Below, piece by piece: positions 23,061-37,041 of a stretch of 64,000 nucleotides of DNA; within the stretch, counting starts at the first letter, position 1; each line of letters opens with the position of its first letter. Below the pieces are notes generated by a model. That model did no database searches, was not told the origin of the DNA, and saw only the letters and a program-made list of their open reading frames with translations. Both the position numbers and the translations under genes were made by a program. Source of the DNA: Macrobrachium rosenbergii (taxonomy: Eukaryota > Arthropoda > Malacostraca > Decapoda > Palaemonidae); assembly GCF_040412425.1 (NCBI RefSeq), contig NC_089781.1:51550227-51614226 (forward strand). The letters are read 5' to 3'.

Positions 23061-23857
23061 ATGGGAAGAACATCTGAAGATATTAAGGAAAGTGTTCAAG
23101 AAACTTCGGGAAGCAGGACTAACAATTAACTTACAAAAAGTGAGTTTGGAAAGGCAACTGTACAGTACCTAGGATTTGAAGTTGGAAAAGGCCTTCTCGC
23201 TCCTATTGACACTAATGTAGAAGGTATCCGTAAGGCTACCCCTCCTACTACAAGGAAACAGCTACAAAGATTTTTGGGCATGGCTGGATTTTATCGCCGA
23301 TTCTGTCCAAATTTCTCAGCCGTAGTAGCTCCCTTAACTGACTTAACCAGTCCTAAAAGAAAGTTTGATTGGACTCCAGAATGTCAAGAATCATTTGAGA
23401 AGGTTAAAGCCATATTAACTTCAAGACCAGTGCTTCAAGCTCCAGACTTCAATAAAAAGTTCGTGATACAAGTTGATGCATCCGACTGTGGAATTGGAGC
23501 TGTTCTACTTCAAAAAGATGACAACAGAATCTTACATCCAGTATGTTTTATGTCTTCAAAGTTGAAAAGCACCAGAAAACATACTCAACAATCAAAAAAG
23601 AAACATTAGCATTAATCACAGCATTGAAAAAGTTTGAAGTGTATGTGAACCGACCTAGGAATGAAGAAATTTTAGTATTGTCGGATCACAACCCAATCTC
23701 ATTCATCAATAAGATGAAAAATAATAATATGAGACTGACCAGGTGGTCTTTATGCCTGCAACCATATAATGTAAGTGTTAAACACATTTCAGGAAAAGAT
23801 AATGTCATAGCAGATTATTTATCCCGTTGTGAATGTTTTGATTCAAACCCGGGATAA
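23060..23857 (+). pseudogene. RT thumb and RNase H, element C
   Basis: Two overlapping open frames (23274-23609 and 23543-23857) carry FLGMAGFYRRFCPNFSAVV from the RT end, then RNase H with VDASDCGIGAVLLQ, the Glu in KKETLALITAL and Asp in VLSDHNPISF. It ends HISGKDNVIADYLSR. The frame change falls between the first Asp and the Glu. Pol stops about 25 bases before the polypurine tract and there is no room for an envelope gene. Confidence 0.86.
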
Positions 23858-23868
23858 GTAATCTTCTC

Positions 23869-23882
23869 GGGGAGGAATTTCA
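23869..23882 (+). promoter_or_regulatory. Polypurine tract of element C
   Basis: GGGGAGGAATTTCA directly precedes the 3' LTR at 23883. Confidence 0.75.
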
Positions 23883-26261
<2,379 letters not shown>

Positions 26262-26265
26262 ATAC

Positions 26266-26365
26266 ATATCTATCTATCTATCTATCTATCTAATACATAC
26301 ATACATACATACATACATACATACATACATACATACATACATACATACATACATACATACATACA

Positions 26366-26395
<30 letters not shown>
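26266..26395. repeat. (TATC)n and (TACA)n microsatellite
   Basis: About seven TATC units followed by about twenty-five TACA units. Confidence 0.97.
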
Positions 26396-26396
<1 letters not shown>

Positions 26397-26419
26397 GTCT
26401 GTGTGTATGATTTATATAC

Positions 26420-26495
26420 AAAAATTAAGCTACAAATGTTGTTTAATACCCAATTCGTTCTACCTGGGAAATATATGCATATATATATTTAGCTG
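26420..26495. repeat. Half copy of the foldback repeat arm
   Basis: Matches the left arm at 4149-4236 (AAGCTACAAA, then CCAATTCG, then CTACCTGGGAAAT). The second arm is absent here. Confidence 0.65.
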
Positions 26496-26840
26496 TATTC
26501 TTCTCAATCACGAAGATAAAATATCACAATATACTCCACAATGAAAACGAAGGAGAAACCAGAGGAAAAAGGAAATAGAGTTCTTAATTTGTCCCAACAG
26601 TTTCGCCTTCCATCAGGCCTCTTCCGGGGAACTTTATTGACTAATCAGTTTAAGAAAAACATACCGGACATATGTTTACATTTGACTTCAAGACTTACAT
26701 TAAACATAAACAATTGCAAATGGTTAACGATGCTTACAGCTGTTACAGGATAATATAAAATATAAATTGTCTAGTACATAGTTCGTCCAGCATAAAAGGT
26801 TAACAGTCTAATGAGGCTAAACAGGTAATTAAGTGAATAC

Positions 26841-27493
26841 CTAAGTCAATATATTACATAATTTGTACTGGTTTTTCATGATATGTAGAAATAGTGGGTC
26901 TGTCTTGAATAAGCCTATACTGCCATTGAAGTTATTGTTTTCACTATAGTGAATACATGCCGTTTCTATTAGATCTCTTTCTATAAAATTATTGTTTCTG
27001 AAGAAGATTCTTGCTTGAGACAACTGAATTGGATAAAAGCATTTCTAGCGTGTTTACTAATGGCACTGTTTCTTTGATCAGTAGCGATACTATACTTAGG
27101 TTGTGCAATTCGTTTCTCAACAGTTTTTGCTGATTGTCCAATATAAAATTTATTGCAACCACAAGGAATTTTGTGTACTACCCCGTTGTCGTATATAGGG
27201 CTGTTTCTTATTAAAGTTCTGCCAATGGTATTGCGATAGGAAAACACAACAGTCACATTTAATAATTTAAGTGGGTGGATAATATGATCGAAGGCTGGCA
27301 TGTATGGCAAACACAGTATATTGCTATTAAAATTCCTGTTTCCCCTAATGGAATAAAAAGATTTTTTGGCTAGCGAGAAACACTCATCTATATCATGTAA
27401 AGTAAAATTGTTCTTAAGACCTAATCCATATATATAATCTATCTCGTCATCAAAGAATTCAGGGCTGACTAGATGAAGAGCATTAAAAAACAT
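26841..27493 (-). pseudogene. PLE GIY-YIG endonuclease, C-terminal part
   Basis: The frame has no true start and begins in the C-terminal part of the RT-endonuclease protein. After about 110 linker residues comes GVVHKIPCGCNKFYIGQSA, a GIY-YIG-type nuclease signature with the PLE-specific cysteine pair, then KTVEKRIAQ and SAISKHA. The frame changes once near 27020, after which IERDLIETACIHYSEN continues the same protein. The nuclease nicks the target for priming. RT itself is absent, so the copy is inactive. Confidence 0.82.
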
Positions 27494-27529
27494 AGATCTT
27501 ATACAGTATCTGACTGTCTTACTTGTTTA

Positions 27530-27850
27530 TTGAGGTTGCAGTAAATTTTATATTGGACAATCAGCAAAAACTGTTGAGAAACGAATTGCACACGATAATA
27601 GTATCGCTACTGATCAAAGAAACAGTGCCATTAGTAAACATGCTAGAGAATGCTTTTATCCAATTCAGTTGTCTCAAGCAAGAATCTTCTTCAGAAACAA
27701 TAATTTTATAGAAAGAGATCTTATAGAAACGGCATGTATTCAATATAGTGAAAACAATAACTTCAATGGCAGTATAGCTTATTCAAGACAGACCCACTAT
27801 TTCTACATATCATGAAAAACCAGTACAAATTTTGTAATATATTGACTTAG
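27530..27850 (+). pseudogene. PLE GIY-YIG fragment, second copy
   Basis: Plus-strand counterpart of the minus-strand fragment. It starts inside the nuclease (FYIGQSAKTVEKRIA, in a frame that shifts) and ends with the degraded C-terminus (NNNFIERDLIETACI). It lacks the first half of the domain. Confidence 0.75.
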
Positions 27851-28166
27851 GTATTCACTAAATTACCTGTTTAGTCTCATTAGACTGTTAACCTTTTATG
27901 CTGGACGAACTATGTACTAGACAATTTATATTTTATATCATCCTGTAACAGTTGTAAGCACCGTTAACCATTTGAAGTTGTTTTGTTTTATGTAAGTCTT
28001 GAAGTCAAATGTAAACATATGTACGGTATATGTTTTTCTTAAACTGATTAGTCAATAAAGTTCCCCGGAAGAGGCCTGATGGAAGGCGAAACTGTTGGGA
28101 CAAATTAAGAACTCTATTTCCTTTTCCTCTGGTTTCTCCTTCGTTTTCATTGTGGAGTACAATGAT

Positions 28167-28360
<194 letters not shown>

Positions 28361-28483
28361 CTATATATCTATATATATATAACCAAAGGGAATTATAGAA
28401 TAAGTTCATTCATCAAATGGCTAGAACTATTTGAAAGCTTAAGAACTCACGACATTAGCAATATATATTTATATATATAATAT

Positions 28484-28524
<41 letters not shown>

Positions 28525-28863
28525 CATCAACACACAATCACGTGTGGAACAGAAATAAATTTCTGACTCACGTCAGGATCGAACCCAGGTCTCTCAGGTG
28601 GAAAGCAAGGGCGCTATCCACTAGGCCATACAAGTCTTATTCACTCAGAAGGGATAATTCGAATGAAATGCTGTCTATTGGGTCATTGCTGAGTCGGGAA
28701 GTTGGGGAAAACTCGCTGGTATGCAAGCAGTTAGCTTGCCCAGGTAATTCCTTGGGTGCAGTTGCTCTCAGGTTCCAACTTCTTTTAGACTTGTATGGCT
28801 AGTGGATAGCGCCCTTGCTTTCCACCTGAAGACCTGGGTTCTTGATCCTGACGTGAGTCAGAA

Positions 28864-28868
<5 letters not shown>
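28525..28868. mobile_element. Foldback element with tRNA-like arms
   Basis: Arms of about 85 bases at about 28555-28640 and 28780-28868 are inverted copies. On the minus strand the left arm carries TGGCCTAGTGG, a full match to the A-box consensus, and GGTTCGATCCT, close to the B box, at tRNA-like spacing. The right arm repeats this on the plus strand. The outer end is TAAATTTCTGACTCAC. Both sides meet (TA)n. The two tRNA-like modules therefore face outward. They do not fold as convincing tRNAs and are judged SINE-derived. Confidence 0.72.

Positions 28869-28940
<72 letters not shown>
28869..28940. repeat. (TA)n microsatellite
   Basis: TA run right of the foldback element. A perfect hairpin, ATTCTTGGGAAA with TTTCCCAAGAAT around an ATATATA loop, follows at about 28964-28995. 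Confidence 0.95.
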
Positions 28941-28942
<2 letters not shown>

Positions 28943-30162
28943 CATTAAGCTTATATATATAAGCATTCTTGGGAAATATATATTTTCCCAAGAATCCCAG
29001 CCATCAAATGCTTCAATTAAAGCTGGAAAATACAACAGTGCATTTTGGGCACTGCCTGACAAGGAAGGGCGAAAGGAATATAGGCCCCTCCCTTAATCTT
29101 TTAATCGCCTTTCAACTTTCTCTTCTCGAACATATGACTGCGGGAAACTTTTGTTTACACAGACACAAGGTTGTGAGAAGCCTAAAGCCCTGGGGATGGA
29201 GATTAAGAGAAAAGGACAGTTGCCATGCACACGCAGGACTGATTCATAGATGACACCAACCCCAATCTACCTGCGGGTAACCTCCTGACCCCTGACCGAA
29301 GTCATATAAGGGTCCCACCAAAAGGAACAAGAGAGAGACAAAATGCTGGACATGAGAGAGACACACTGCTGGACGCGAGCGAGACACATCTCCTTCAGGG
29401 AGCCACGCCCTACCATGTGGTCCTATCTTGTAGGGACCTTTAGTCTTCTTACTGGTGAAGCCCTTAGCCCCTTCCACCATCGCCATTTCCCTCGCTGAAG
29501 CCGCCTCTTCTACAAGGTAAAGTGATCTGTTGCAAAAGTTCATCCAGTCAATCACACTGTTTCAATTCTCGTACTAAACTCCCTTTTTTTATATTTCTAA
29601 GTACCAGTATTTCCATATTAACCTTGCCTTGTTAGGTCAGTGTTACGTAAATACCTGTTTAAATAATTACATAAAATTGTGTGTTCCAGGCTTCGTGGCA
29701 CCCTCTGCGCTCGCCTTGTCCTACGTATATTTCACTGCATCCTTACTGGCTTTTAATTCGTGAATCTCTCCCTTTACAGAGGGTTTGTTAGCCGTGGAAA
29801 TCCCCCTTGACTGTGCCTTGTGTCAGCATCATCACACCGATGGATATACTTTCAATTTTTCCCAGTTATAATTAACCTCTCAGGCCTTGCATGCCTAATT
29901 AGTCCATTTCATCTTCTGATATTTCATTTCATGTAAATACACATAATTTTAAACTTATCCTAACATGTTTACTTACAAATACCTTGTGAGCAGAGCCCTC
30001 AGCTCAGATAAATTCCCCCTTTTTCCTGGTTTTTTACGATTTCCTGAATCAACAGCGGTCAGATTTTATACAAAGATAGAGGTAAGTAACGAAATCATTC
30101 ATCTAGCTTATAACTGGCTCATGGTAAGCATTTCCCTAGGAAAAATCATTAAAAAAGAAAAA
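28941..30162. other. Unassigned stretch, possibly LTR-derived
   Basis: About 1.2 kb of mixed-composition DNA with no convincing coding frame. It contains a TATA-like string CATATAAGGGTCCC near 29304 and GA-rich repeats (about 29330-29385), and lies between two TA tracts. Its make-up would suit an LTR or leader, but no second copy or primer binding site was found. Confidence 0.35.
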
Positions 30163-30164
30163 AA

Positions 30165-30258
<94 letters not shown>
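30163..30258. repeat. (TA)n microsatellite
   Basis: TA run left of the pogo-like MITE. Confidence 0.97.
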
Positions 30259-30261
<3 letters not shown>

Positions 30262-30545
30262 GCAGTCCCTGGTTATCAGTGGGGTTCCATTCTGAGGGTG
30301 TGATGATAACTGAAAGTTGGCGCTAACCGAAAATCAGCGATTTTCAGGGCTTATCGGCGCCAAAAAGTGCCGACTTTCGATTATCAGCGCCTCTGTTTGG
30401 TAAGTATTGGCACCAATACCCAATTATCGTCTCCAATAAGCTGTAATTGGCAATTTTTGGCACAGAAAATCGTCAATTTTAGTCGCTAAACTGGCGCCGT
30501 AAAACAGGATCTCTGTTAACTGAGTGCTCCATTAACCAGGATTAC

Positions 30546-30548
<3 letters not shown>
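30259..30548. mobile_element. Pogo/Tigger-like MITE
   Basis: A 290-base unit with imperfect terminal inverted repeats: CAGGCAGTCCCTGGTTATC at the left and, read on the other strand from the right, CAGGTAATCCTGGTTAATG. It lies in TA repeats, consistent with a TA target duplication as in Tc1/mariner-pogo transposons. No transposase gene is inside, so it would move only with enzyme from elsewhere. Class is inferred from the termini. Confidence 0.6.
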
Positions 30549-30602
<54 letters not shown>

Positions 30603-30618
30603 TAATATACATAAAGAT

Positions 30619-30653
<35 letters not shown>

Positions 30654-30720
30654 TATATATATATACAGAAAGATATATATGTATATGTGTATATATTATA
30701 TATATTATATATATATATAT

Positions 30721-30789
<69 letters not shown>

Positions 30790-30800
30790 ATATATATATA
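30549..30800. repeat. (TA)n microsatellite with interruptions
   Basis: Several TA runs separated by short variants (AGATAGATA, ACAGAAAGATA, TTATATAA). Confidence 0.93.
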
Positions 30801-30834
30801 TGGAAATGATCACATGGAAATATGGAAATGGATT

Positions 30835-31138
30835 TCACAGAAATAAATTTCTGACTCATCGTGGACAGAACCCCAGTCTATCAAGTCAGAGTCCAGGGCA
30901 TTTGCAGTTCAGACATGAAGGTCTTAAAAGGAGTTGGAACCTAAGTACTACATACATGAGATTTTTCCTGGGCAGGCGACTAAGGCCTAACATACCTGTG
31001 AATTTTACCCAACTCCACGACCCATCACGTATGTGGTACTTAGGTTCCAACTTCTTTTATGACCTTTGTGTCTGAACTGCTAATGCCCTGGACTCCCACT
31101 CGAAAGACCGGTTCGGTCCTGTGGTGAGTCAGAAATTT
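30835..31138. mobile_element. Foldback element, relative of 28525-28868
   Basis: Left arm (about 30842-30950) and right arm (about 31028-31138) are inverted copies; both end in AAATTTCTGACTCA or its complement, as in the 28.5 kb element, and both contain GGTTCCAACT or its complement. The tRNA-like boxes are degraded (GGTTCGGTCCT in the right arm). The outer sides meet (TA)n. Confidence 0.7.
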
Positions 31139-32650
<1,512 letters not shown>

Positions 32651-32651
32651 T

Positions 32652-32711
32652 ACGTGAAAATATATATTTACGGTATATATATATATATAATATTCATATA
32701 TATATATATAT

Positions 32712-32773
<62 letters not shown>

Positions 32774-32848
32774 CTATTGTTATATTTATATATATATAAT
32801 ATATATATATATATATAAATGTATATATATATATATATATATATATAA

Positions 32849-32911
<63 letters not shown>
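32652..32911. repeat. (TA)n microsatellite with interruptions
   Basis: TA runs with ATAAAT and ATTGTTATATTT variants, up to the 5' LTR of element D. Confidence 0.94.
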
Positions 32912-32913
<2 letters not shown>

Positions 32914-33723
32914 AACAGAGAAAGAGAGAGAGAGAGAGAGATAGAGAGAGAATACCAAAGCAGGATATGTTATATAAACAGGGCGTGAGTATAATCAACT
33001 GAAATCATTGAAGGAATGATGATCAAAGCAGAAGTGTCGTGACTACATAGCCAAACATTGGCGTGGCATTGACCAAGATTAATCAACAGCGCAATTGTTA
33101 AAAAATGCCATAAACACCTCACCTGTGAAGCTTGCCTTGCAACTCTAGCCGGAAATCTTAGATTTCCGGTGACATAAGGAGGGGTTAATTCGTCTAATTA
33201 CACCTAGAGGAAGTCCTTAGATAAGTCTTCAACAAATTAGACTTCTACCAAGGGGCTGGACAGAAGCTGTTGCCCGCCTGTTTTAGGAGGGGCATTCCAT
33301 TTTTAAAATCCTTCAAAAGGGAAGGAAGAGAAGCAGAGAACAGCTGAGATAGAAGCAGAGAGAAGGAGTCTTAGAAGAGTGAGGTCGTAGGCCTCACCAG
33401 ATGTGGGTTGGTAACCAGGTTCAAGAAAGCAAGGCTCACACTTTAACTCACACTTTGACTCATATGTCGATTCACTTAACTTGTAAATAATTACTGTATA
33501 TTTTACTAAGTGTTAATGAAGTAAGAAAGCTGCACTGTCTTTCTAAAACCTCCTGAGACTCAACACTACTACAATAACAAAACCAGGAACGATAAAGCAA
33601 CTAAAAGAAATAATAAACTTCTTTACATGGGCAATGAATAAAAACATAACAGAAGGTGGTAAAGAAACATAGCAAAATAACTAATCATCACATAAAAAGG
33701 CCACAAATCAGAAAAGCATAACA
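32912..33723 (+). repeat. 5' LTR of element D, 5'-truncated
   Basis: Matches 41720-42523 from ATGTTATATAAACAGGGCG through the LTR end GCATAACA. The first 200 or so bases of the 3' LTR have no counterpart here, being replaced by a short GA-rich segment after the TA tract. The string TATATAAACAGGG (about 32970) could be the core promoter, and TAATAAACTT near the end could serve polyadenylation. Confidence 0.88.
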
Positions 33724-33727
33724 TAAA

Positions 33728-33747
33728 TGGTGGCAGCAGTGGGATCG
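33728..33747 (+). promoter_or_regulatory. Primer binding site of element D
   Basis: TGGTGGCAGCAGTGGGATCG follows the LTR end by four bases. It is complementary, with one or two mismatches, to the 3' end expected for a tRNA-Leu (CCCACCGCTGCCA plus CCA). Confidence 0.75.
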
Positions 33748-34726
33748 AAGAAGACGTAAAAGTGCAGTGTCAACGAACGAACAGTTAGCAACACACGCAA
33801 GAATTTAAAAACAGGTGACGAAGTGAATCATAACAAATTGACAAGCATCCCGCTACAAATGTCAATGACTAAAACAGAATGAAGTGAATCATAATGACGG
33901 CAAATGTCAACAGTTGAAACATTCTAAGTGAAATAATATTTATAAACATTACTGCTTAGAAAACCCACAACTAAGAAACATTATTGAACACCGAGAAACA
34001 ACGCAAACAACGAGTGAACACGAGAATACAACGGAAGCATCCAATGAAGCAGCAACAGCAGTAGCGTGTGTTTTGGTGACTTTCGAAACACACCCAAATA
34101 GATTTTACAATCTCTTAAAAACGGATGTGTGCATTTCACATGTACGTACATTCCCGTTAAAAATAAACATTACTGTGAATTCTAAGAAGCAGACGAAATC
34201 CCTGAAGGTTGGCAAAGCAGGAAAAAGACGATTTTATTCCAGACCAGCAGGATATGACACATCTACAATGATCGAAAACAACACCTTTGTGTTGATCGCA
34301 GAAAGGAAAAGTGATAACAAGCAACACAACTGAACTAAGTAAGTCGTGACTGGAAAGTTATTTTTAATTCTCTCTCTCAGTGAGTGTATGTTTTTTAAGT
34401 CCTCTCTCTCACTGAGTGTATGAAAAATTTCATGAAATTATCTCTCTCAGAAAGTTTATAATTCTCTCTCATAAAATATATAAAACTTTTATGGTTCTCT
34501 AAAAATTTTTTTTTAACTTGTGATTTTTTTTTGATGTTTGATAGATAGGAATTTTTTATAACATAACATGCTTTTGATGATGTATTTTTGAATACTGTTG
34601 TGCATTTGTGTGTAAATTTTCTTAGGATTTATAGAATATAGTTGTAATGCAGGAGTCGTTTGACGCATTGAAGAATGCAATTAGAAATAGACATTACCAA
34701 TTCAGACCAACAACAGTTAGACAAAG
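33748..34726 (+). other. 5' leader of element D
   Basis: About 1 kb between the primer binding site and gag. A short open frame at 34073-34333 has no recognisable domain and is not called as a gene. Four short CTCTCTC-type blocks are spaced through 34370-34480. Confidence 0.5.
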
Positions 34727-35789
34727 TTGAATTTCAGTGCCAAGTTCATGAATATCATTAACTCAAGAAGTACTAACACAAGTAGCAATAATAATAATAA
34801 TAATAATAACAATATTAACATATTTCAATTTAGAACAATGGCGCAAGCAGCGATCATTATGCAAGCCACACGATTCTGTGGAGTTGAAAGTTCAAATTCT
34901 GACAAAAATAGGTTAGAATCATATTCTGTGGACCAGTGGCTAGCAGACACAGACAGTCGTATATCTACAGGGAGAATAACAGATGAAAGAGCATAAATTA
35001 ATGAATACCTTGCTTCTCATTAGTTCAGAAAGTGGTGATGCAAATAGAACTTTGAATTCAGTTAGATTCAACAATATAACGACATATACTGAATTTAAAA
35101 GAATTTGTTTATCAATCTGGGAACCAGTAAGTCAGAGTGATGCATTATATAATATTAATAAATTCCTTACCCAGCATTATGATGGAGAATCCATAGCAAA
35201 TCTTCACACAGATGTTGAAGAATCAACACACAAAGTAACTGAAGACTTAAGAAAAACAAACATCACCATAGGAGACAAGAATGCTTTTGGTGATGAAGAA
35301 AATGATTTAGTCAGTTTGAGATATGTTTTAAATTACTTGTCATTTGGAACGATATACAACGCTCTTGGAGAAAAGGAAAAGAAAGCTTTCAAGAAAGTTC
35401 AAATTGATGCTAAAAGTGATGATAGCCTTACAGCTTTAATATCAATGAGGAAAGAAATCCAGAAGAAAGAGATAGATTTTTCTAAGGAATTTGTAGGGGT
35501 AACAGAAACACAAAATGAAAGGAAAGGCAGAAATACCCATGATTCATATAAAAGAAATAACAAGTATAATGATAATTCCAGACAAGTAGGGAATGGACAA
35601 ATTTTCTTTCAAAGGAAATATGCACAAAGTACTAGGAAAAAGAGGAGTCCAAACCAGAAAGGAAGACAGAATGAATCGAGAAATGGACCATTCCTCGATC
35701 CACACATAAGATATCATAATGGTCAATATTCAAAAACAAATGATTCAAACCCAGAGAATAATTCAGCTCAAGGAGCTAGACCAAAATAA
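34727..35789 (+). pseudogene. Gag of element D
   Basis: Two overlapping frames (34727-34996 and 34983-35789) form one gag after a one-base frame change near 34990. The N-terminus contains an Asn run from an AAT repeat, then MAQAAIIMQATRFCGVES; the second ATG may be the real start. The rest is helical, with SVDQWLADTDSR, then TYTEFKRICLSIWEPV and NINKFLTQHYDGESI. It ends in a basic region (about residues 180-240 of the second frame) suited to RNA binding. Family membership follows from its place before the zinc knuckle and protease. Confidence 0.75.
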
Positions 35790-36400
35790 CATGTGAAAAG
35801 TGCGAGTATACCAATCTTTCCACTAATGAATGCAGAAAGCCTAGAATCTGTGCAGTTTCCAAAAAGATCGGACATTTAACTCAAAACTGTTGGTTCAATA
35901 ATAAGGAAGCCAACATAGAGGTTATAGAGATAAGTAACAGTCGCCCAAATATAAATAAATCATCCAGTCAGTGACAATTAACCCCTTTACAGAAAAAAGA
36001 AAGTAATTCCCTTCAAGGCGATGAAAAAGAAAAAGGAGAAAAAGTTGCAATGGGAAATGAAGGTTCATCCGCATTTTCCTATTTACATAGCAAAGAAGTA
36101 ATATTTTCCATGAAAGAAAAAGGAATAAATAGAAAGGATCTGCCTATTGTAAAAATTCCAATAAATTGAAAGACTTGTACAGTACTCATTGATTCAGGTA
36201 GTACTGTAAATATAATTGATAAAATCACTTTAACAAGATATTTAGGCATTGCAGAAACTAAGATTCAGGGTCAAAATAGAGTAATAAAAGGAATAGCAGG
36301 GAAACATTAAAAGTCTGTCACATAAATTTATTGAAAGTTTTCTAGTTTTAGAAGAAGGATTTTTTCCCACACAAGTATTGTTCTCATTTAATTTAATGAG
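35790..36400 (+). pseudogene. Zinc knuckle and aspartic protease, element D
   Basis: Read across frame changes. A degenerate knuckle, CAVSKKIGHLTQNC, is at 35849-35890 with Ser in place of the second Cys. Retropepsin follows with VLIDSGSTVNIID, DSG at 36191-36199, in place of the commoner DTG. An in-frame TGA at 36167-36169 lies just before it. No single open frame covers the domain. Confidence 0.75.
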
Positions 36401-36405
36401 GAGAT

Positions 36406-37001
36406 GTGGAATTATTTGATAGTAGTGAAGGAAAGATTAGCCTGAAGCAGGATAATCAGAAGAGTGTATGTCTTACGCTTGACGAAGAAAAGTTTCACCC
36501 AAATCTGATCAATTTGTCTGAGACAGTTTCGACAAGCGAGACAGACATACAGGAAAAGCAGATAAGTAACCAAAACAAGCAAGATAAAATAGAAACAGAT
36601 AACAAAGAAAAATTCCCACTATTTCAGAATTGTTGAGATGTGAACATACAGATGATATATACTCAAGTATGAATAATTACTCAGATATAAATAATTGTGA
36701 TGACCAAAAGACTGAATCTAACGAAAATCAAGGCGCCTATACCTATAATTGCAGCAATGTATTAATAAGTTGTGAAAGTGAAGGGAAAATATTAAATGAA
36801 GTATTCCTCTTAGATAAAATAAATAAATCAGATATAAATAGTATAACAGAAGAAACCACTGGAGATGCAGAACTTTGCTATTTTTCAGACATAGAAGAAG
36901 AAAAAATATGTTGTGTTAGCACAGCTGATGATAATAAAGTACAATTTGTACTCAACAGAGCAGTACCTTTGTATCTAAAATGTTTAACAAAATATATTTG
37001 A
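36406..37001 (+). pseudogene. Protease-RT linker of element D
   Basis: Two open frames (36406-36636 and 36630-37001) of acidic, Asn/Lys-rich polyprotein without a known domain. Similar poorly conserved linkers precede RT in element A. Confidence 0.5.
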
Positions 37002-37041
37002 GATCAAAAGAGAATGTAAAAGATAAGGATGTTCTTAATTA

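Larger units (their letters stand above)
26530..28165. mobile_element. Inverted pair of Penelope-like element 3' ends
   Basis: Two copies of the same PLE 3' part lie head to head: the left one reads on the minus strand (27493 down to about 26530), the right one on the plus strand (about 27530 to 28165). Both include the end of the GIY-YIG protein and the same 3' untranslated sequence (for example GTTCCCCGGAAGAGGCCTGA at the right, complemented at the left). Such inverted arrangements are typical of PLE insertion. The right end meets a (TA)n tract. Confidence 0.8.

Noticed and set aside
26294..26393. CRISPR-like array
   Set aside because: It is a simple TACA tandem repeat without spacers, in a eukaryotic genome.
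28064..28085. Hammerhead ribozyme in the 28 kb PLE (CTGATGGAAGGCGAAAC)
   Set aside because: The core differs (CTGATGG) and helix II would have hardly any pairs; listed only as a weak candidate.
28555..28640. Possible functional tRNA gene on the minus strand
   Set aside because: A and B boxes are present, but the acceptor and anticodon stems do not pair and the unit repeats in inverted form, so it is SINE- or foldback-derived.
34073..34333. Open frame of 86 codons in the leader of element D
   Set aside because: No domain, no counterpart in element E, and it lies between primer binding site and gag; probably chance.
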